Shown one piece after another: positions 1 through 9,241 of a stretch of DNA of 51,962 bases (position 1 is the first letter of the stretch; each line of letters opens with the position of its first letter). The DNA is from Candidatus Zixiibacteriota bacterium (lineage in GTDB: Bacteria; Zixibacteria; MSB-5A5; GN15; JAAZOE01). The notes beneath the pieces are model-generated. The model did not search any database, was not told the DNA's origin, and saw only the letters and a program-made list of their open reading frames with translations. A program made the translations under genes and the position numbers. The stretch lies in the NCBI GenBank assembly GCA_036480375.1, contig JAZGGI010000044.1:1-51962 (forward strand). The letters are read 5' to 3'.

Positions 1-252
1 ACCTGCACGGCACCAAATACTATTAACATGAAGTGGATACACCGCGCGACAGCTGAAAACAGGCTTTCGCCTGTTGATATGACCCAAAACGTTAATCTGA
101 GGAAACAAACCCATTTTTACCGCGCAGGTGTGGACACCTGCACGGCACCAAATACTATTAACATGATGTGGATACACCGCGCGACAGCTGAAAACAGGCT
201 TTCGCCTGTTGATATGACCCAAAACGTTAATCTGAGGAAACAAACCCATTTT
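1..252. repeat. 135-bp tandem direct repeat, two copies
   Basis: Bases 1-117 recur at 136-252 with one visible mismatch (position 32 against 167), so the period is 135 bp. Each copy contains an inverted repeat AACAGGC-TTTC-GCCTGTT (58-75 and 193-210). The spacer between copies carries an 8-bp palindromic stem, GCAGGTGT-GG-ACACCTGC (124-141). The left copy is cut by the window edge, so the array may continue outside. Open frames crossing the repeat give duplicated peptide text and no family resemblance, so it is treated as non-coding interspersed repeat DNA. Confidence 0.85.
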
Positions 253-263
253 GCATTTAGTTC

Positions 264-1136
264 TTATTCCGGTTTCAACTGCAAAAATATCTCACTGCTG
301 ACCCAGTATATGTTGCTGTTGGCAGTGAAGAACAGGTATTTACCGTCATGTGACAGGCACGGCGCGACCGTCTCCAATTCGCCCAGGTCAATCGGCTGCG
401 CCTGCGACCAGACGCCATCGGCGCTGCGAAACGATACGAATAATTCCGGCTTTCTGTCTCCCATTGATGTATATATCAGGTAGCTTTCATCGGGAGCGAT
501 AGAGGGGTAGGCGTCCATTCCGGGAGTATTAATAGTTTTTGGTAAAATCGTGAAATCTTCATACTTACCGTTATGATTTTTACGGGTAATAGCAATATCG
601 GCACCCATTTGACCTCGCCTGTTATCGGTCGTATAAAACGTTCCGTTATCCGAAATAGAAACCGACAATGAGCTCATTTCGCTGAAAGGAGATTCCATAT
701 GGATCGGGGCAGACCATTCGCCGTCAACTCGTTCAATCCGCCACAAATCGATCGATCCTGTGGTGCTGCCGGGAACCGATTTGGATGTTATGAAATAGAG
801 CGTGTTTCCGTCGCGCGATAATCCCGGTTCCCAAGCGTCTTCATTTTGCAGTGAGGGAAAGCGAATCGCGTCGGTTATTGCCGAATCGGATAATTGAACG
901 TACATCATTGCATGGTAGGGATTAGTGCCAAATCGGGAGAAATAAAATTCCGTACCATCAGGGGACATGGCGCATGAAAATTCACTGCCGGTACTTACTA
1001 TATCGGGCGCGAACACTTCAGGAGTCAAACCCGGCGGAGTCTGGCCGTAAATTTTTGTCTCATCATTGGCGGATGAAAATGAGCCCAAGATGAAAACAAA
1101 TAAAAGGGCGTAATAAAATAATCGTGCGTTCTTCAT
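264..1136 (-). CDS. Secreted PD40/TolB-like beta-propeller protein
   Basis: The 290-residue product begins with a signal peptide (hydrophobic residues 7-22, then small residues ending near SSANDE). The mature part contains four or five WD40-like PD40 blades with the family pattern of S-x-D/N-G followed by an aromatic strand (for example SPDGTEFYFS, SRDGNTLYFI, APDESYLIYT, SHDGKYLFFT). Such proteins fold into periplasmic or outer-membrane-associated propellers that bind proteins or peptidoglycan-linked partners. No catalytic motif is seen. The start is well placed behind a GGGAGGT ribosome site. The gene lies alone, with its 3' end 12 bp from the tandem repeat. Function beyond a propeller scaffold is unknown. 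Confidence 0.85.
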   Translation of the reverse strand: MKNARLFYYALLFVFILGSFSSANDETKIYGQTPPGLTPEVFAPDIVSTGSEFSCAMSPDGTEFYFSRFGTNPYHAMMYVQLSDSAITDAIRFPSLQNEDAWEPGLSRDGNTLYFITSKSVPGSTTGSIDLWRIERVDGEWSAPIHMESPFSEMSSLSVSISDNGTFYTTDNRRGQMGADIAITRKNHNGKYEDFTILPKTINTPGMDAYPSIAPDESYLIYTSMGDRKPELFVSFRSADGVWSQAQPIDLGELETVAPCLSHDGKYLFFTANSNIYWVSSEIFLQLKPE

Positions 1137-1334
1137 TTTTACCTCCCAGTAATTGCCGAAACACGAAACACAAATATTGTCTTGTTGATTTTATGACGGC
1201 ATGGATGTAAAATTGTTATGTTAATAATTGTTAAATTTTGAATGCGTTCCCGGTAGAATTTTATAATTCACTTTGAAATTGAAGTCCATAATTTTATTGC
1301 GTATAATAAATTGAATCTTAACTGGAGAAATCGC

Positions 1335-2210
1335 ATGACATACGGCGTCCAAAATGACTGCGGCAAAATTGAAAAGATACTCGTCAAACACGCCCGGGAT
1401 GCTTATATCGGTCAGGAAAATATCGATAAGCAATGGCAAAATCTGAATTATTATGAGTGTCCGGATTTTAATAAGGCGCTAAATGAATATGAGGTCTTTG
1501 TGGAAAAGATCGCCTCGGTTGGGTGCGAAATCCATTATTTGCCCCAAAACGATAATGCCGGAATTGATTCGATTTATCCCCGAGACGCAGCCATATCGAC
1601 TAACAAAGGCATAATTTTATGCAATATGGGCAAGGCCGAACGAAGCGGTGAGCCTGATAACCTTAAAAAGTATTTCAAAAAAATAAATGTTCCGATCCTG
1701 GGATGTATCTCCGGTAACGGCAAAGTCGAAGGCGGCGATATTATCTGGTTGGATGATATTTTGGTCGTCGGCCGGGGGTACCGAACCAATGATGAAGGGA
1801 TTCGTCAATTAAAAGAATTTGTTAATGGAATCGCGAAGGAGGTCATAACGGTACCGCTGGTTCATTGGGAAGGCCGGGCGGATGTATTTCATTTGATGTC
1901 GATAATCAGTCCGATTGATAAAGACCTGGCGTTGGTTTATTCGCGACTGCTCCCGGTTCCGTTTCGAGAATTGTTAATAGATAAAGGCATTCAATTGGTC
2001 GAAGTCCCGGACGAAGAATTCGAGTCGATGGGATGCAATGTCCTGGCGTTGGCGCCTCGTAAATGTCTCATGCTCGAAGGCAATCCGATTACGAAAAACC
2101 GTCTTGAATCAGCCGGGGCGGAAGTCCTAACTTATTCAGGATATGAAATCTCTCGCAAAGGCGCCGGCGGTCCGACCTGCATGACCCGCCCGTTTATGCG
2201 GCAAGGATAA
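1335..2210 (+). CDS. Dimethylargininase / amidinohydrolase family protein
   Basis: The product (291 residues from ATG 1335) belongs to the guanidino-group modifying family, with DDAH (dimethylarginine dimethylaminohydrolase) as nearest relative. Visible family blocks are YPRDAAIS (substrate carboxylate site), EGGDIIW, the histidine in VFHLMSIISP, and the C-terminal GGPTCMTRP block carrying the nucleophilic cysteine. It would hydrolyse methylated arginine or a related guanidino compound to citrulline plus an amine in the cytosol. An upstream TTG at 1311 is in frame, but GGAGA sits 5-6 bases before ATG 1335, so the latter is chosen. It converges with the acetyl-CoA synthetase gene, with one base between stop codons. 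Substrate is inferred, not shown. Confidence 0.85.
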   Translation: MTYGVQNDCGKIEKILVKHARDAYIGQENIDKQWQNLNYYECPDFNKALNEYEVFVEKIASVGCEIHYLPQNDNAGIDSIYPRDAAISTNKGIILCNMGKAERSGEPDNLKKYFKKINVPILGCISGNGKVEGGDIIWLDDILVVGRGYRTNDEGIRQLKEFVNGIAKEVITVPLVHWEGRADVFHLMSIISPIDKDLALVYSRLLPVPFRELLIDKGIQLVEVPDEEFESMGCNVLALAPRKCLMLEGNPITKNRLESAGAEVLTYSGYEISRKGAGGPTCMTRPFMRQG

Positions 2211-2211
2211 A

Positions 2212-4158
2212 TCAATCCTCCTCATATCGTTTTTTTATTCTCGCCAGGACGTCGGGGTCGGCCAGAGTAGTTGTATCTCCGGCGACGCGGCCGGTAGCAA
2301 TATCGCGCAGGAGCCGGCGCATGATTTTGCCTGACCGGGTTTTGGGAAGATCGGGAGCGTAAATAACTTTATCCGGTTTGGCGATAGCTCCGATTTTACG
2401 CGCGACAAAATCCCGCAACTGTCCAATGGTTTTGTCGGTAAACTCCTGACCGCCTCCCAATGTCACAAAGGCCGCCAGGCATTCGCCCTTGAGTTCATGG
2501 GGAATTCCGACTACTGCCGCTTCGACAACCTTGGGATGCGCGACGAGGGCCGATTCGACTTCCATTGTCGAGAGGCGATGACCGGCGGTATTAATGACGT
2601 CATCGACGCGCCCGAGAATCCAGAGATAGCCGTCCTTATCGATTTTGGCTCCGTCGCCGGGGAAATATATCCCGGGCCATTTGGACCAGTAAACGTCGAT
2701 AAATCTTTTGCGGTCGCCCCAGATACCGTTCAGCATTCCCGGCCAGGGCTTGGTAATTGCAAGGTATCCGCCGCCCTGCTTGATTAATTTACCGTTTTCA
2801 TCGAGAATCTTCGCCTCTATTCCCGGAAAAGCCCGAGTTGCCGAACCGGGTTTGGTTTTTGTAATGCCCGGGAGAGGCGTAATCATGATATGTCCGGTTT
2901 CGGTTTGCCACCAGGTATCGACGATGGGGCACTTTTCTCCGCCGATATGTTTATGATACCACATCCAGGCTTCCGGATTTATCGGTTCGCCGACCGTTCC
3001 AAGAAGCCGCAATGAACTCAAGTCATGTTCTTCAGGCCATTGCTTGCCCCATTTCATGAAGGTCCGGATGGCGGTAGGTGCGGTATAAAACAGATTGACA
3101 CCGTAATCTTCGACGATTTGCCAGAAGCGATTCTTGTCGGGCCAGTCAGGGCTGCCTTCATACATCACCTGTGTGGCGCCGTTGGCGGTAGGGCCGTAAA
3201 CGACATAGGAATGACCGGTGACCCAGCCAACATCGGCGGTGCACCAGAAGACATCATCCTCTTTCAGGTCAAAGACGTATTTTGAAGTAGTATAAACTCC
3301 GGTTAGATATCCTCCGCAGGTATGGACAATTCCCTTCGGTTTACCGGTTGTTCCTGAGGTGTAGAGAATAAATAGGGGGTCATTACTGTTAACATAGATC
3401 GGCGGACAATAATTGTCGGCTTCCTGCATCAGGCGATGATACCAATGATCACGTCCCTCCTTGATGCGCAACAGGAAATCGCCCCGTTTGACGATGACGA
3501 CATGTTCGATGGAAGGGCATTCGGCAATAGCCACATCGGCGTCGTGTTTGAGGGGGATAATTTGTCCGCGCCGCCAACCTCCGTCGGCAGTTATCAATAG
3601 TTTTGCCTCGGCATCATTAATTCTATCGCGTAGTGATTCGGGAGAGAAACCGCCAAAGACAACCGAGTGAATGGCTCCGATGCGGGCGCAGGCGAGGCAG
3701 GCTACGACAAGCTCAGGTATCATGGGCAGATAAATCGCGACGCGATCGCCCTTTTTAATCCCCAACGATTTTAGAGCATTGGCAAATTTATTGACTAATC
3801 GATAAAGCTCAAAATAAGTCAAAGTCCTTCGGTCGCCCGGTTCGCCTTCCCAGATGAGTGCCGCTTTGTTTTTTCGTCCGTTGGCGATGTGACGATCAAG
3901 GCAGGATTCGGTAACGTTGAGTTTTCCGCCGACAAACCAGCGGGCATCGGGGGCTTTCCATTGAAGACTCTTAGTCCATTTTTTCTTCCAGACCAGTTCA
4001 CCGGCCATCTTTTCCCAAAAGGCGGTTGGATTTTTTTTGGATAAATTGTAAATTTCTTTTTTAGCGTTGGCGTTTTTCGAGAATTTTGGTGATGGCCTAA
4101 ATACTCTTTTCTCGTCAAGCAGAGTCTCAATAGCAATATCTTTTGATTTTCGCGGCAT
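2212..4158 (-). CDS. acsA: Acetyl-CoA synthetase (AMP-forming)
   Basis: The 648-residue protein has the family's usual length. It makes acetyl-CoA from acetate, ATP and CoA through acetyl-AMP. The ANL-superfamily phosphate-binding loop [11 protein letters not shown] is near residue 265, the WWQTETGHI motif near 405, and the C-terminal [11 protein letters not shown] block near 610 holds the lysine that is catalytic for adenylation and acetylated in other bacteria. The N-terminal ACAS_N region starting around ALIWEGE is intact. A GGGAG ribosome site precedes the ATG. Together with the crotonase and the butyrate kinase cluster downstream, it fits acyl-CoA/short-chain fatty acid metabolism. Confidence 0.97.
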   Translation of the reverse strand: MPRKSKDIAIETLLDEKRVFRPSPKFSKNANAKKEIYNLSKKNPTAFWEKMAGELVWKKKWTKSLQWKAPDARWFVGGKLNVTESCLDRHIANGRKNKAALIWEGEPGDRRTLTYFELYRLVNKFANALKSLGIKKGDRVAIYLPMIPELVVACLACARIGAIHSVVFGGFSPESLRDRINDAEAKLLITADGGWRRGQIIPLKHDADVAIAECPSIEHVVIVKRGDFLLRIKEGRDHWYHRLMQEADNYCPPIYVNSNDPLFILYTSGTTGKPKGIVHTCGGYLTGVYTTSKYVFDLKEDDVFWCTADVGWVTGHSYVVYGPTANGATQVMYEGSPDWPDKNRFWQIVEDYGVNLFYTAPTAIRTFMKWGKQWPEEHDLSSLRLLGTVGEPINPEAWMWYHKHIGGEKCPIVDTWWQTETGHIMITPLPGITKTKPGSATRAFPGIEAKILDENGKLIKQGGGYLAITKPWPGMLNGIWGDRKRFIDVYWSKWPGIYFPGDGAKIDKDGYLWILGRVDDVINTAGHRLSTMEVESALVAHPKVVEAAVVGIPHELKGECLAAFVTLGGGQEFTDKTIGQLRDFVARKIGAIAKPDKVIYAPDLPKTRSGKIMRRLLRDIATGRVAGDTTTLADPDVLARIKKRYEED

Positions 4159-4277
4159 GGTTTACTCCCTAAAATAGACAATTTTTATCATCATTTGATT
4201 AATATAATCATACGTTTCGATAAAGCAAATGTTAGACTTGTCTTTATTATGCTGTTATTGCGCAGTGATTTTATCGG

Positions 4278-4306
4278 TTGACAGAATGAAGACAATCAAT
4301 TATTTT
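4278..4306 (+). promoter_or_regulatory. Candidate sigma-70-type promoter for the dockerin gene
   Basis: TTGACA (4278-4283) is followed after 17 bp by TATTTT (4301-4306), about 65 bp upstream of the dockerin protein start. It lies in the divergent gap with acsA. It is a consensus-level match only; FCB bacteria can use other -10/-33 signals. Confidence 0.4.
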
Positions 4307-4373
4307 GTATTAGTGGGGTGCTTATTTAATTTAATGTCGCTTTTGCCTGGGTTACTTTATCCAGGGGATGGGT

Positions 4374-5168
4374 ATGCCGAAATCAAAATTTCATTTTACC
4401 GGCTTTGATAGGCCGATGTTGATTCCGTTCGGAGTAGTTTTACTTCTATTAATTTTGTTTTTGACAAATCCCGTATTGGGAGCTAATTGCGGAGACTGCA
4501 ATAATGATGGGAATGTCAACGTCGGGGACGCCGTTTATTTGATTCGATCTATTTTTAACGGTGGACCGCAAATCGAATCATCAATCGATGCTGACGTTAA
4601 TTGCGATTATTATGTCAATGTCGGAGACGTCGTGTTTTTGATAAATACGGTTTTCAAAAAAGGACCGGCTCCGTGCTCCCAATGTCCGAATTTAAATCAG
4701 GAATTCCTTTTTGAAATTGGCTACATAAATTTTGCATGGGGCAAAGTAAAGCGAGGTTATTTCGTTGATTCACGGGGCAGTGTATTTAAGTATAATTATA
4801 ATCCTGAAGATATTTTCTTTTCAGCTTCGATTTTGGATACGGTAACGTCCGATATTCTCAAGGAACGATATAATCATAATCTTGAGTTTATCGGATTTGT
4901 CAATTCGGAATCTTTGACTGAAATGCGAAATCTGATTCCCCAACTGGCTGAAGGTGTTCTTTTGCCCCGGGCACATAGATGTTATGATGCCGGTACTATG
5001 ACCAGCGTCGCATATAAATATGACGAATCATCCGATAAATATTTTCCCATACTGATTGAGCAATGCGGCGATTGGGCCCAGAAAAATCCGGTTCCTGAGG
5101 CTGAAATATTACAGGATTGGCTGAGTGATATTACCGGCTCGGGCAATTTTGAAGCCTGCTGTTATTGA
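4374..5168 (+). CDS. Secreted protein with dockerin type I calcium repeats
   Basis: The 264-residue product has an N-terminal hydrophobic export segment (about residues 17-36, ending VLGANC). A dockerin-like pair follows: CGDCNNDGNVNVGDAVYLI and DVNCDYYVNVGDVVFLI, each a calcium loop plus helix, closed by CSQC. The rest (about residues 105-264) resembles no family I recognise and contains several cysteines near the end. This dockerin style (NVGDAVYLI) is common in secreted proteins of candidate FCB phyla. ATG 4374 is preferred because AGGGG lies six bases before it, whereas ATG 4368 would abut the ribosome site. A role in cell-surface attachment or a calcium-stabilised module is inferred. Confidence 0.8.
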   Translation: MPKSKFHFTGFDRPMLIPFGVVLLLLILFLTNPVLGANCGDCNNDGNVNVGDAVYLIRSIFNGGPQIESSIDADVNCDYYVNVGDVVFLINTVFKKGPAPCSQCPNLNQEFLFEIGYINFAWGKVKRGYFVDSRGSVFKYNYNPEDIFFSASILDTVTSDILKERYNHNLEFIGFVNSESLTEMRNLIPQLAEGVLLPRAHRCYDAGTMTSVAYKYDESSDKYFPILIEQCGDWAQKNPVPEAEILQDWLSDITGSGNFEACCY

Positions 5169-5241
5169 TACTTTTTATTTGATCCCTGATGTGTTAACTT
5201 ATCCACATAACTTATTTATTTTTCCATGAAAGGAATCAATT

Positions 5242-5991
5242 ATGAAATATGTGGAAATTACAGAAAGTGAAAATATAGCCACAGTTATTTTGAAACGAGG
5301 AAAAGTTAACGCCTTCAATGAAGATACGGTCGATGAGATGCAATCAGTATTTAATGATCTGGAATCAAAGTCGGATATAAAGTCGGTTATTTTTACCGGA
5401 CATGGAAAATTCTTTTCTTTCGGATTTGACGTCCCGGAACTGATTCAACTTTCTCGGGAAGATTTCAAACGGTTTTTAACGAAATTTACGGCTCTGTATA
5501 ATACTATTTATACATTTCCCAAACCTGTAATCGCCGCCTTGAACGGACATGCCGTAGCCGGAGGATGTATGCTGGCAATTATGTGCGATTACCGCATAAT
5601 AATTCTGGACCGTGCCAAAGTATCTCTCAATGAAATCGCGATAGGAGTTCCAGTTTTCGCGGGAAGCGCGGATGTATTAATAGGTCTGGTGGGGCAGCGT
5701 AATGCCGAGACCATACTATTGACCGGGGATATGTATGATCCGCCGCAGGCGATGTCATTGGGGATGGTCGATAAGATCGTCTCGCCGGACATCCTTATGC
5801 AGGAAGCGCATCAAAAGGCCCTGGAACTGGGCAATAAGAGAGCTCCGGCCTATTCGACTATTAAAAATTTTATCCGGCGGCCGATTTCCGAAAAATATTT
5901 GCCCTTGGAAAGTGAGTACATCGAAAAATTCCTTGATATTTGGAATAGCCAGGAGTCTCAGAATTTGCTTAAAGATGTTGTTATTCGCTAA
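5242..5991 (+). CDS. Crotonase-fold protein, enoyl-CoA isomerase-like
   Basis: This 249-residue cytosolic protein has the crotonase oxyanion-hole blocks FSFGFDV and NGHAVAGGCMLAIMCDYRI. The second general-base glutamate is present in LNEIAIGVPV, but the position of the first catalytic glutamate of hydratases (GGCELA in rat hydratase) is methionine. One glutamate only, plus the LNE context, matches delta3,delta2-enoyl-CoA isomerases better than hydratases. It would shift the double bond of unsaturated acyl-CoA during beta-oxidation. AAAGGAA precedes the ATG. Next genes are unrelated, so no beta-oxidation operon is visible. Exact substrate is uncertain. Confidence 0.85.
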   Translation: MKYVEITESENIATVILKRGKVNAFNEDTVDEMQSVFNDLESKSDIKSVIFTGHGKFFSFGFDVPELIQLSREDFKRFLTKFTALYNTIYTFPKPVIAALNGHAVAGGCMLAIMCDYRIIILDRAKVSLNEIAIGVPVFAGSADVLIGLVGQRNAETILLTGDMYDPPQAMSLGMVDKIVSPDILMQEAHQKALELGNKRAPAYSTIKNFIRRPISEKYLPLESEYIEKFLDIWNSQESQNLLKDVVIR

Positions 5992-6048
5992 AATTATTTA
6001 GGCCATATTTGACTCCCTTCCATTCGTATTTATTTGGGAGGTGACTTC

Positions 6049-6753
6049 ATGGCGTCAATCGAGCAAATTATAAATCGGCAATTCGGTATGTGGGAAATGC
6101 AGCAGAAAGAACGCGCAGTCGCTCTTGAACCATCTCCACCACCACCGCCGATTGTGACGGTCTCACGAGAGCATGGATCGCGTGGATCGTACCTGGCTTC
6201 CCGGCTGGCCGAAGCAATGGGGTATCAGCGATTGCACCGCGAAGTTATTGACTCCATATGTCAATCATCAGGTTACCGCAAACATATTATCGAATCGCTG
6301 GATGAAAAATACCGCTCCAATATTACCATGCTGGTTGAATCTTTTCTAATTGGACAGGCGGTTCATCCGGTCGATTACGCCCGAAATTTGTATTTGGTTA
6401 TATTATCGATGGCTGAGCTAGGGGGGGTTGTCCTGGTTGGTCGAGGTGGGAATTTTATTCTGGGGCCCGAAAAGGGTTTTCATATACGCGTTGTATGTCC
6501 CCGTGAAAAACGGGTAGATAATTTAATCAAATATAAAGCGATGGAGCGTGAAGAGGCAATCGCCTCAATCGCGGAATCGGATCTTGAACGCAAAGAATTA
6601 ATCCGAAAGATGTTCGGACAGGATATTAATAATCCTTGTTTTTATGATTTATGTATTAACACGGCCAGAATCGACATTGAAGATATTGTACCATCAATAT
6701 TGGGGGCTATTGACGGGAAAATGAAAAAGCTAAAGCATGATCCCGCGGTTTAA
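6049..6753 (+). CDS. Cytidylate kinase-like family protein
   Basis: The product has 234 residues. Near residue 37 it carries VTVSREHGSRGSYLASRLAE, the modified P-loop of the cytidylate-kinase-like family (AAK/PF13189 type), followed by a kinase core with VVLVGRGGNFIL and the arginine-rich lid segment VCPREKRVDNLI. These proteins are probable nucleotide or small-molecule kinases whose substrate is not established. A TTG further upstream (6034) is in frame, but GGGAGGT at 6036-6042 clearly serves ATG 6049. Transcription follows the crotonase gene with 57 bp between, so they may be cotranscribed. Confidence 0.85.
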   Translation: MASIEQIINRQFGMWEMQQKERAVALEPSPPPPPIVTVSREHGSRGSYLASRLAEAMGYQRLHREVIDSICQSSGYRKHIIESLDEKYRSNITMLVESFLIGQAVHPVDYARNLYLVILSMAELGGVVLVGRGGNFILGPEKGFHIRVVCPREKRVDNLIKYKAMEREEAIASIAESDLERKELIRKMFGQDINNPCFYDLCINTARIDIEDIVPSILGAIDGKMKKLKHDPAV

Positions 6754-6767
6754 TATTACAGGCAGAA

Positions 6768-7055
6768 TTACCATTCCCCGGTTTCAATATTACCGGGTTG
6801 ATTCCGATAGGAATCTTTTTTCATCCGATATACGACCCAGAAAACGAATTTGGCGGCAATAGCGATTAGAAGAAGACGGAGCACAAATCCTACCGCGACG
6901 CCAGGGCAGGAACTGGTAAAAACATAAAAGAGAATTAAGGTTGCCGTTCCCAAGCCCATATTTTTAAAATATTCTCGATATTCATTTTTGGTATATTGCC
7001 CGTAAGTGTAGGCGATAATTGCGCAAAAACTGATAAGATAAATCGGAGACAGCAT
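6768..7055 (-). CDS. Small membrane protein
   Basis: The 95-residue product is not recognised. It has hydrophobic segments at about residues 3-18, 36-52 and 56-73, and a charged tail (RMKKDSYRNQPG), so a two- or three-helix inner-membrane protein is likely. A weak TTGGGGT ribosome site precedes the ATG. It converges with the cytidylate-kinase-like gene, with 14 bp between ends, and stands alone on its strand. Confidence 0.6.
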   Translation of the reverse strand: MLSPIYLISFCAIIAYTYGQYTKNEYREYFKNMGLGTATLILFYVFTSSCPGVAVGFVLRLLLIAIAAKFVFWVVYRMKKDSYRNQPGNIETGEW

Positions 7056-7188
7056 AATTACCCCAAACTTGAAGCGCGGATAAAATTTTATATATCGTTA
7101 TTTGGTTCGTCTTAAAGGAATAGAAATTAACGGCCAGGCGCAGAGATTTGTTTTTCGGGGGATATCTTATTCAAAAATTGCGCAGCTA

Positions 7189-7217
7189 TTGACAAAATTT
7201 CGCTAATCAGTTAATTA
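7189..7217 (+). promoter_or_regulatory. Candidate promoter for the lipoprotein gene at 7238
   Basis: TTGACA (7189-7194) is followed after 17 bp by TAATTA (7212-7217), 20 bp before the start codon. An AGGTAGGA ribosome site lies between. Assigned by consensus resemblance only. Confidence 0.4.
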
Positions 7218-7237
7218 ACCGGTAGGTAGGATAGATT

Positions 7238-8239
7238 ATGCAAAGGACAATTTTATTTATATTCGGAATCATCCTGATTCTTATTATCTTTGGATGCGCC
7301 AAGGAATTTGAATCGAGCTTAAATTCCCAGGAAGGTGGATTGTATTACGGGTTTTTTGCCCGAATCAACGCATCCGATAATTTTTTTTCAAAACGAATTG
7401 TCCCAACTGTTACCGGTTCGAAAATATTTGAACCGATAGTCAATTGGGAGGAATCTCTGGGCGAGCCATTTATTGATATAAATGCTAATGGTATCTATGA
7501 TGCCGGTATAGATTCATTCAATGTCTCTATCCATGATTTAAACGGAAATCTTGCTTATGATAGTCCCGATGATCCCTGGAGTGAAGGAATCCCATTTGAT
7601 GATATTGACGGCAACGGACTGTTCAGGGAAAATACCGGTGAACGAATAACCGGTTATGTGGCCGGAATGCCTTATGCCGATTTCAATAATGGCGGAACCA
7701 GAGATATTCGACTTGACGGATTGTATGGTGTGCTTTCCTTTAATTCGGTGTACTGGTATGGAGGCCGGTCTTACGCGGTTAAGCAGGAACCGGCCAGTTA
7801 TCAATTCATATCGGATTCCGGATTGACGTATGATTTGCCCTTCGGTTTTGAGTCGGTGTTGGGGGCAATCGTCATTTGGGATACCGGGATGTACTATCGG
7901 CGACCGCCTTTTACGGTGCCACTTTTGGATACTGGGAAGGTAGTTCCATCTGAACGAAATTTCGAATTTAACTATCCCGATACCAGCGCCGTTTATCACA
8001 GGTTAGTTAGTTACCCAAAAACATTAACGGTCGATGGAATGACTTTAAGTAACCTGTTGTATTGCCAGTTGACTCATGAGAGCCGGCGCTATGGATTTTA
8101 TTTTTCCCGGGATAATGGCTTGGTGGCTTATGAATTCTGGATTTTATCCAATCCCTGGTATGATGAGTATCACACGATTGAGTATTATTTTCGCAGGATT
8201 GACGGCGACGAGCCCTTGGTTTTTCCGACGAGCCGATAA
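7238..8239 (+). CDS. Lipoprotein with EF-hand-like aspartate/asparagine loops
   Basis: The 333-residue protein starts with a lipoprotein signal (hydrophobic residues 5-18, lipobox IIFGC, cysteine 20). Between about residues 80 and 130 it holds three short acidic loops of the form D-x-N-x-N/D-G (DINANGIYD, DLNGNLAYD, DIDGNGLFR), which resemble calcium-binding loops but lack full EF-hand helices. The remainder is rich in aromatic beta-strand sequence and unrecognised. A surface or periplasmic, calcium-stabilised structural role is a guess. It is monocistronic, with a good promoter-like sequence upstream. Confidence 0.75.
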   Translation: MQRTILFIFGIILILIIFGCAKEFESSLNSQEGGLYYGFFARINASDNFFSKRIVPTVTGSKIFEPIVNWEESLGEPFIDINANGIYDAGIDSFNVSIHDLNGNLAYDSPDDPWSEGIPFDDIDGNGLFRENTGERITGYVAGMPYADFNNGGTRDIRLDGLYGVLSFNSVYWYGGRSYAVKQEPASYQFISDSGLTYDLPFGFESVLGAIVIWDTGMYYRRPPFTVPLLDTGKVVPSERNFEFNYPDTSAVYHRLVSYPKTLTVDGMTLSNLLYCQLTHESRRYGFYFSRDNGLVAYEFWILSNPWYDEYHTIEYYFRRIDGDEPLVFPTSR

Positions 8240-8370
8240 TTACGGCATTTGCTAATTTAGTTTTTCATAAATCGAGTTGTTGAATTTTTCTGCATGTTTC
8301 TTGTTGAATAATTCCTCAACATAAATCTATATTAATAGTGCTTAAGAAAAATCACAAAAAGGAGGATAAA

Positions 8371-9186
8371 ATGGTACAAGGGAGATTTTCACGTTATTTG
8401 CCAATTGCGGCACTGCTACTGGCCGGGCTATTTATGGTTGGATGCGGCACCCAGGTCCCTTCCGGGCATCGAGGGGTGAAGTATTACAAGTTTGGTGAAG
8501 GTACCGAGATGGGCACGATATATGATGAGGGATTCAACTGGCATTTGCCCTGGAACTCGATTTATGTTTATAAGACTCAGTTAGATGAACGCAAAGAGGA
8601 TTTGCAGATACTCTCATCCGATGGAGCCTCTATTTCTCTTGAGGTGTCTATTTGGTTCAAGCCGATACCCGAAAAACTCGATTCGCTCCAAAAAACTATC
8701 GGTCAGCGTTACTATAGTTCTGTAGTCGCTACGGCTATTCGCGGCGTGGGTCGATCGGTGGTAGGCAAATATAAACCTGAAGAGATTTATTCTACCAAGA
8801 GGGAAATTATAGCTTCCGAAATTCTAACCGAAATGCAAAATATCCTGACCGATAAGTTTGTGAATATTGAAAATATCATTATTCGTAATGTCGGTCTGCC
8901 CCCCAGGATAACTGAGGCTATTAACGCCAAGCTCGCGGCCGATCAGGAACAGCAAAAGATGAAATTTACTTTATTAAAGGAACAGCAGGAAGCGGAGCGA
9001 AAGAAAATCGAAGCGAAAGGTATAGCGGATTTCCAGAAAATTGTTTCCAGTGGGATAACTCCAATGCTTCTTAAGTGGAAAGGGATTGAGGCGACCGAAA
9101 ATCTGGCCAACTCACCCAACACCAAAGTAGTGATTATCGGAAGTAGCAAAGACGGTTTGCCTCTTATTTTAGGCGGTGATAATTAG
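8371..9186 (+). CDS. Prohibitin/SPFH (band 7) domain lipoprotein
   Basis: The 271-residue product carries a lipobox at residues 22-25 (MVGC) directly before the prohibitin-like start (VPSGHRGVKYYKFG). The SPFH domain runs over residues 30-190 (DGASISLEVSIWFKP, VRSVVGKY-like region, NVGLPPRITEAIN), and a coiled-coil segment rich in E, Q and K follows (AADQEQQKMKFTLLKEQQ). SPFH proteins form ring- or cage-like membrane scaffolds that often control membrane proteases. Lipid anchoring rather than a transmembrane helix would place this one outside the cytoplasm. GTG 8338 is also in frame, but GGAGG at 8361-8365 fixes ATG 8371. A strong terminator follows the gene. Confidence 0.9.
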   Translation: MVQGRFSRYLPIAALLLAGLFMVGCGTQVPSGHRGVKYYKFGEGTEMGTIYDEGFNWHLPWNSIYVYKTQLDERKEDLQILSSDGASISLEVSIWFKPIPEKLDSLQKTIGQRYYSSVVATAIRGVGRSVVGKYKPEEIYSTKREIIASEILTEMQNILTDKFVNIENIIIRNVGLPPRITEAINAKLAADQEQQKMKFTLLKEQQEAERKKIEAKGIADFQKIVSSGITPMLLKWKGIEATENLANSPNTKVVIIGSSKDGLPLILGGDN

Positions 9187-9200
9187 TATTTATGGACACA

Positions 9201-9232
9201 AAAAAAGCCCCGCCTGTTCGGGGCTTTTTTTT
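9201..9232. terminator. Bidirectional rho-independent terminator
   Basis: The sequence A-run, GCCCCG, loop CCTGTT, CGGGGC, T-run forms a perfect GC stem flanked by A6 and T8. It can terminate both the prohibitin gene (plus strand) and the S46 peptidase gene (minus strand). Confidence 0.93.
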
Positions 9233-9241
9233 CATATTATT

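Noticed and set aside
1-252. CRISPR array
   Set aside because: The unit is 135 bp with only two copies and no short repeat/spacer alternation, and no cas genes are present.
28-483. A 151-codon frame across the tandem repeat
   Set aside because: It translates the 135-bp repeat twice and then runs antisense through the PD40 protein gene; no family resemblance or ribosome site.
6034-6048. An upstream TTG start for the cytidylate-kinase-like gene
   Set aside because: The would-be extension is the ribosome binding site itself (GGGAGGT), so ATG 6049 is the start.
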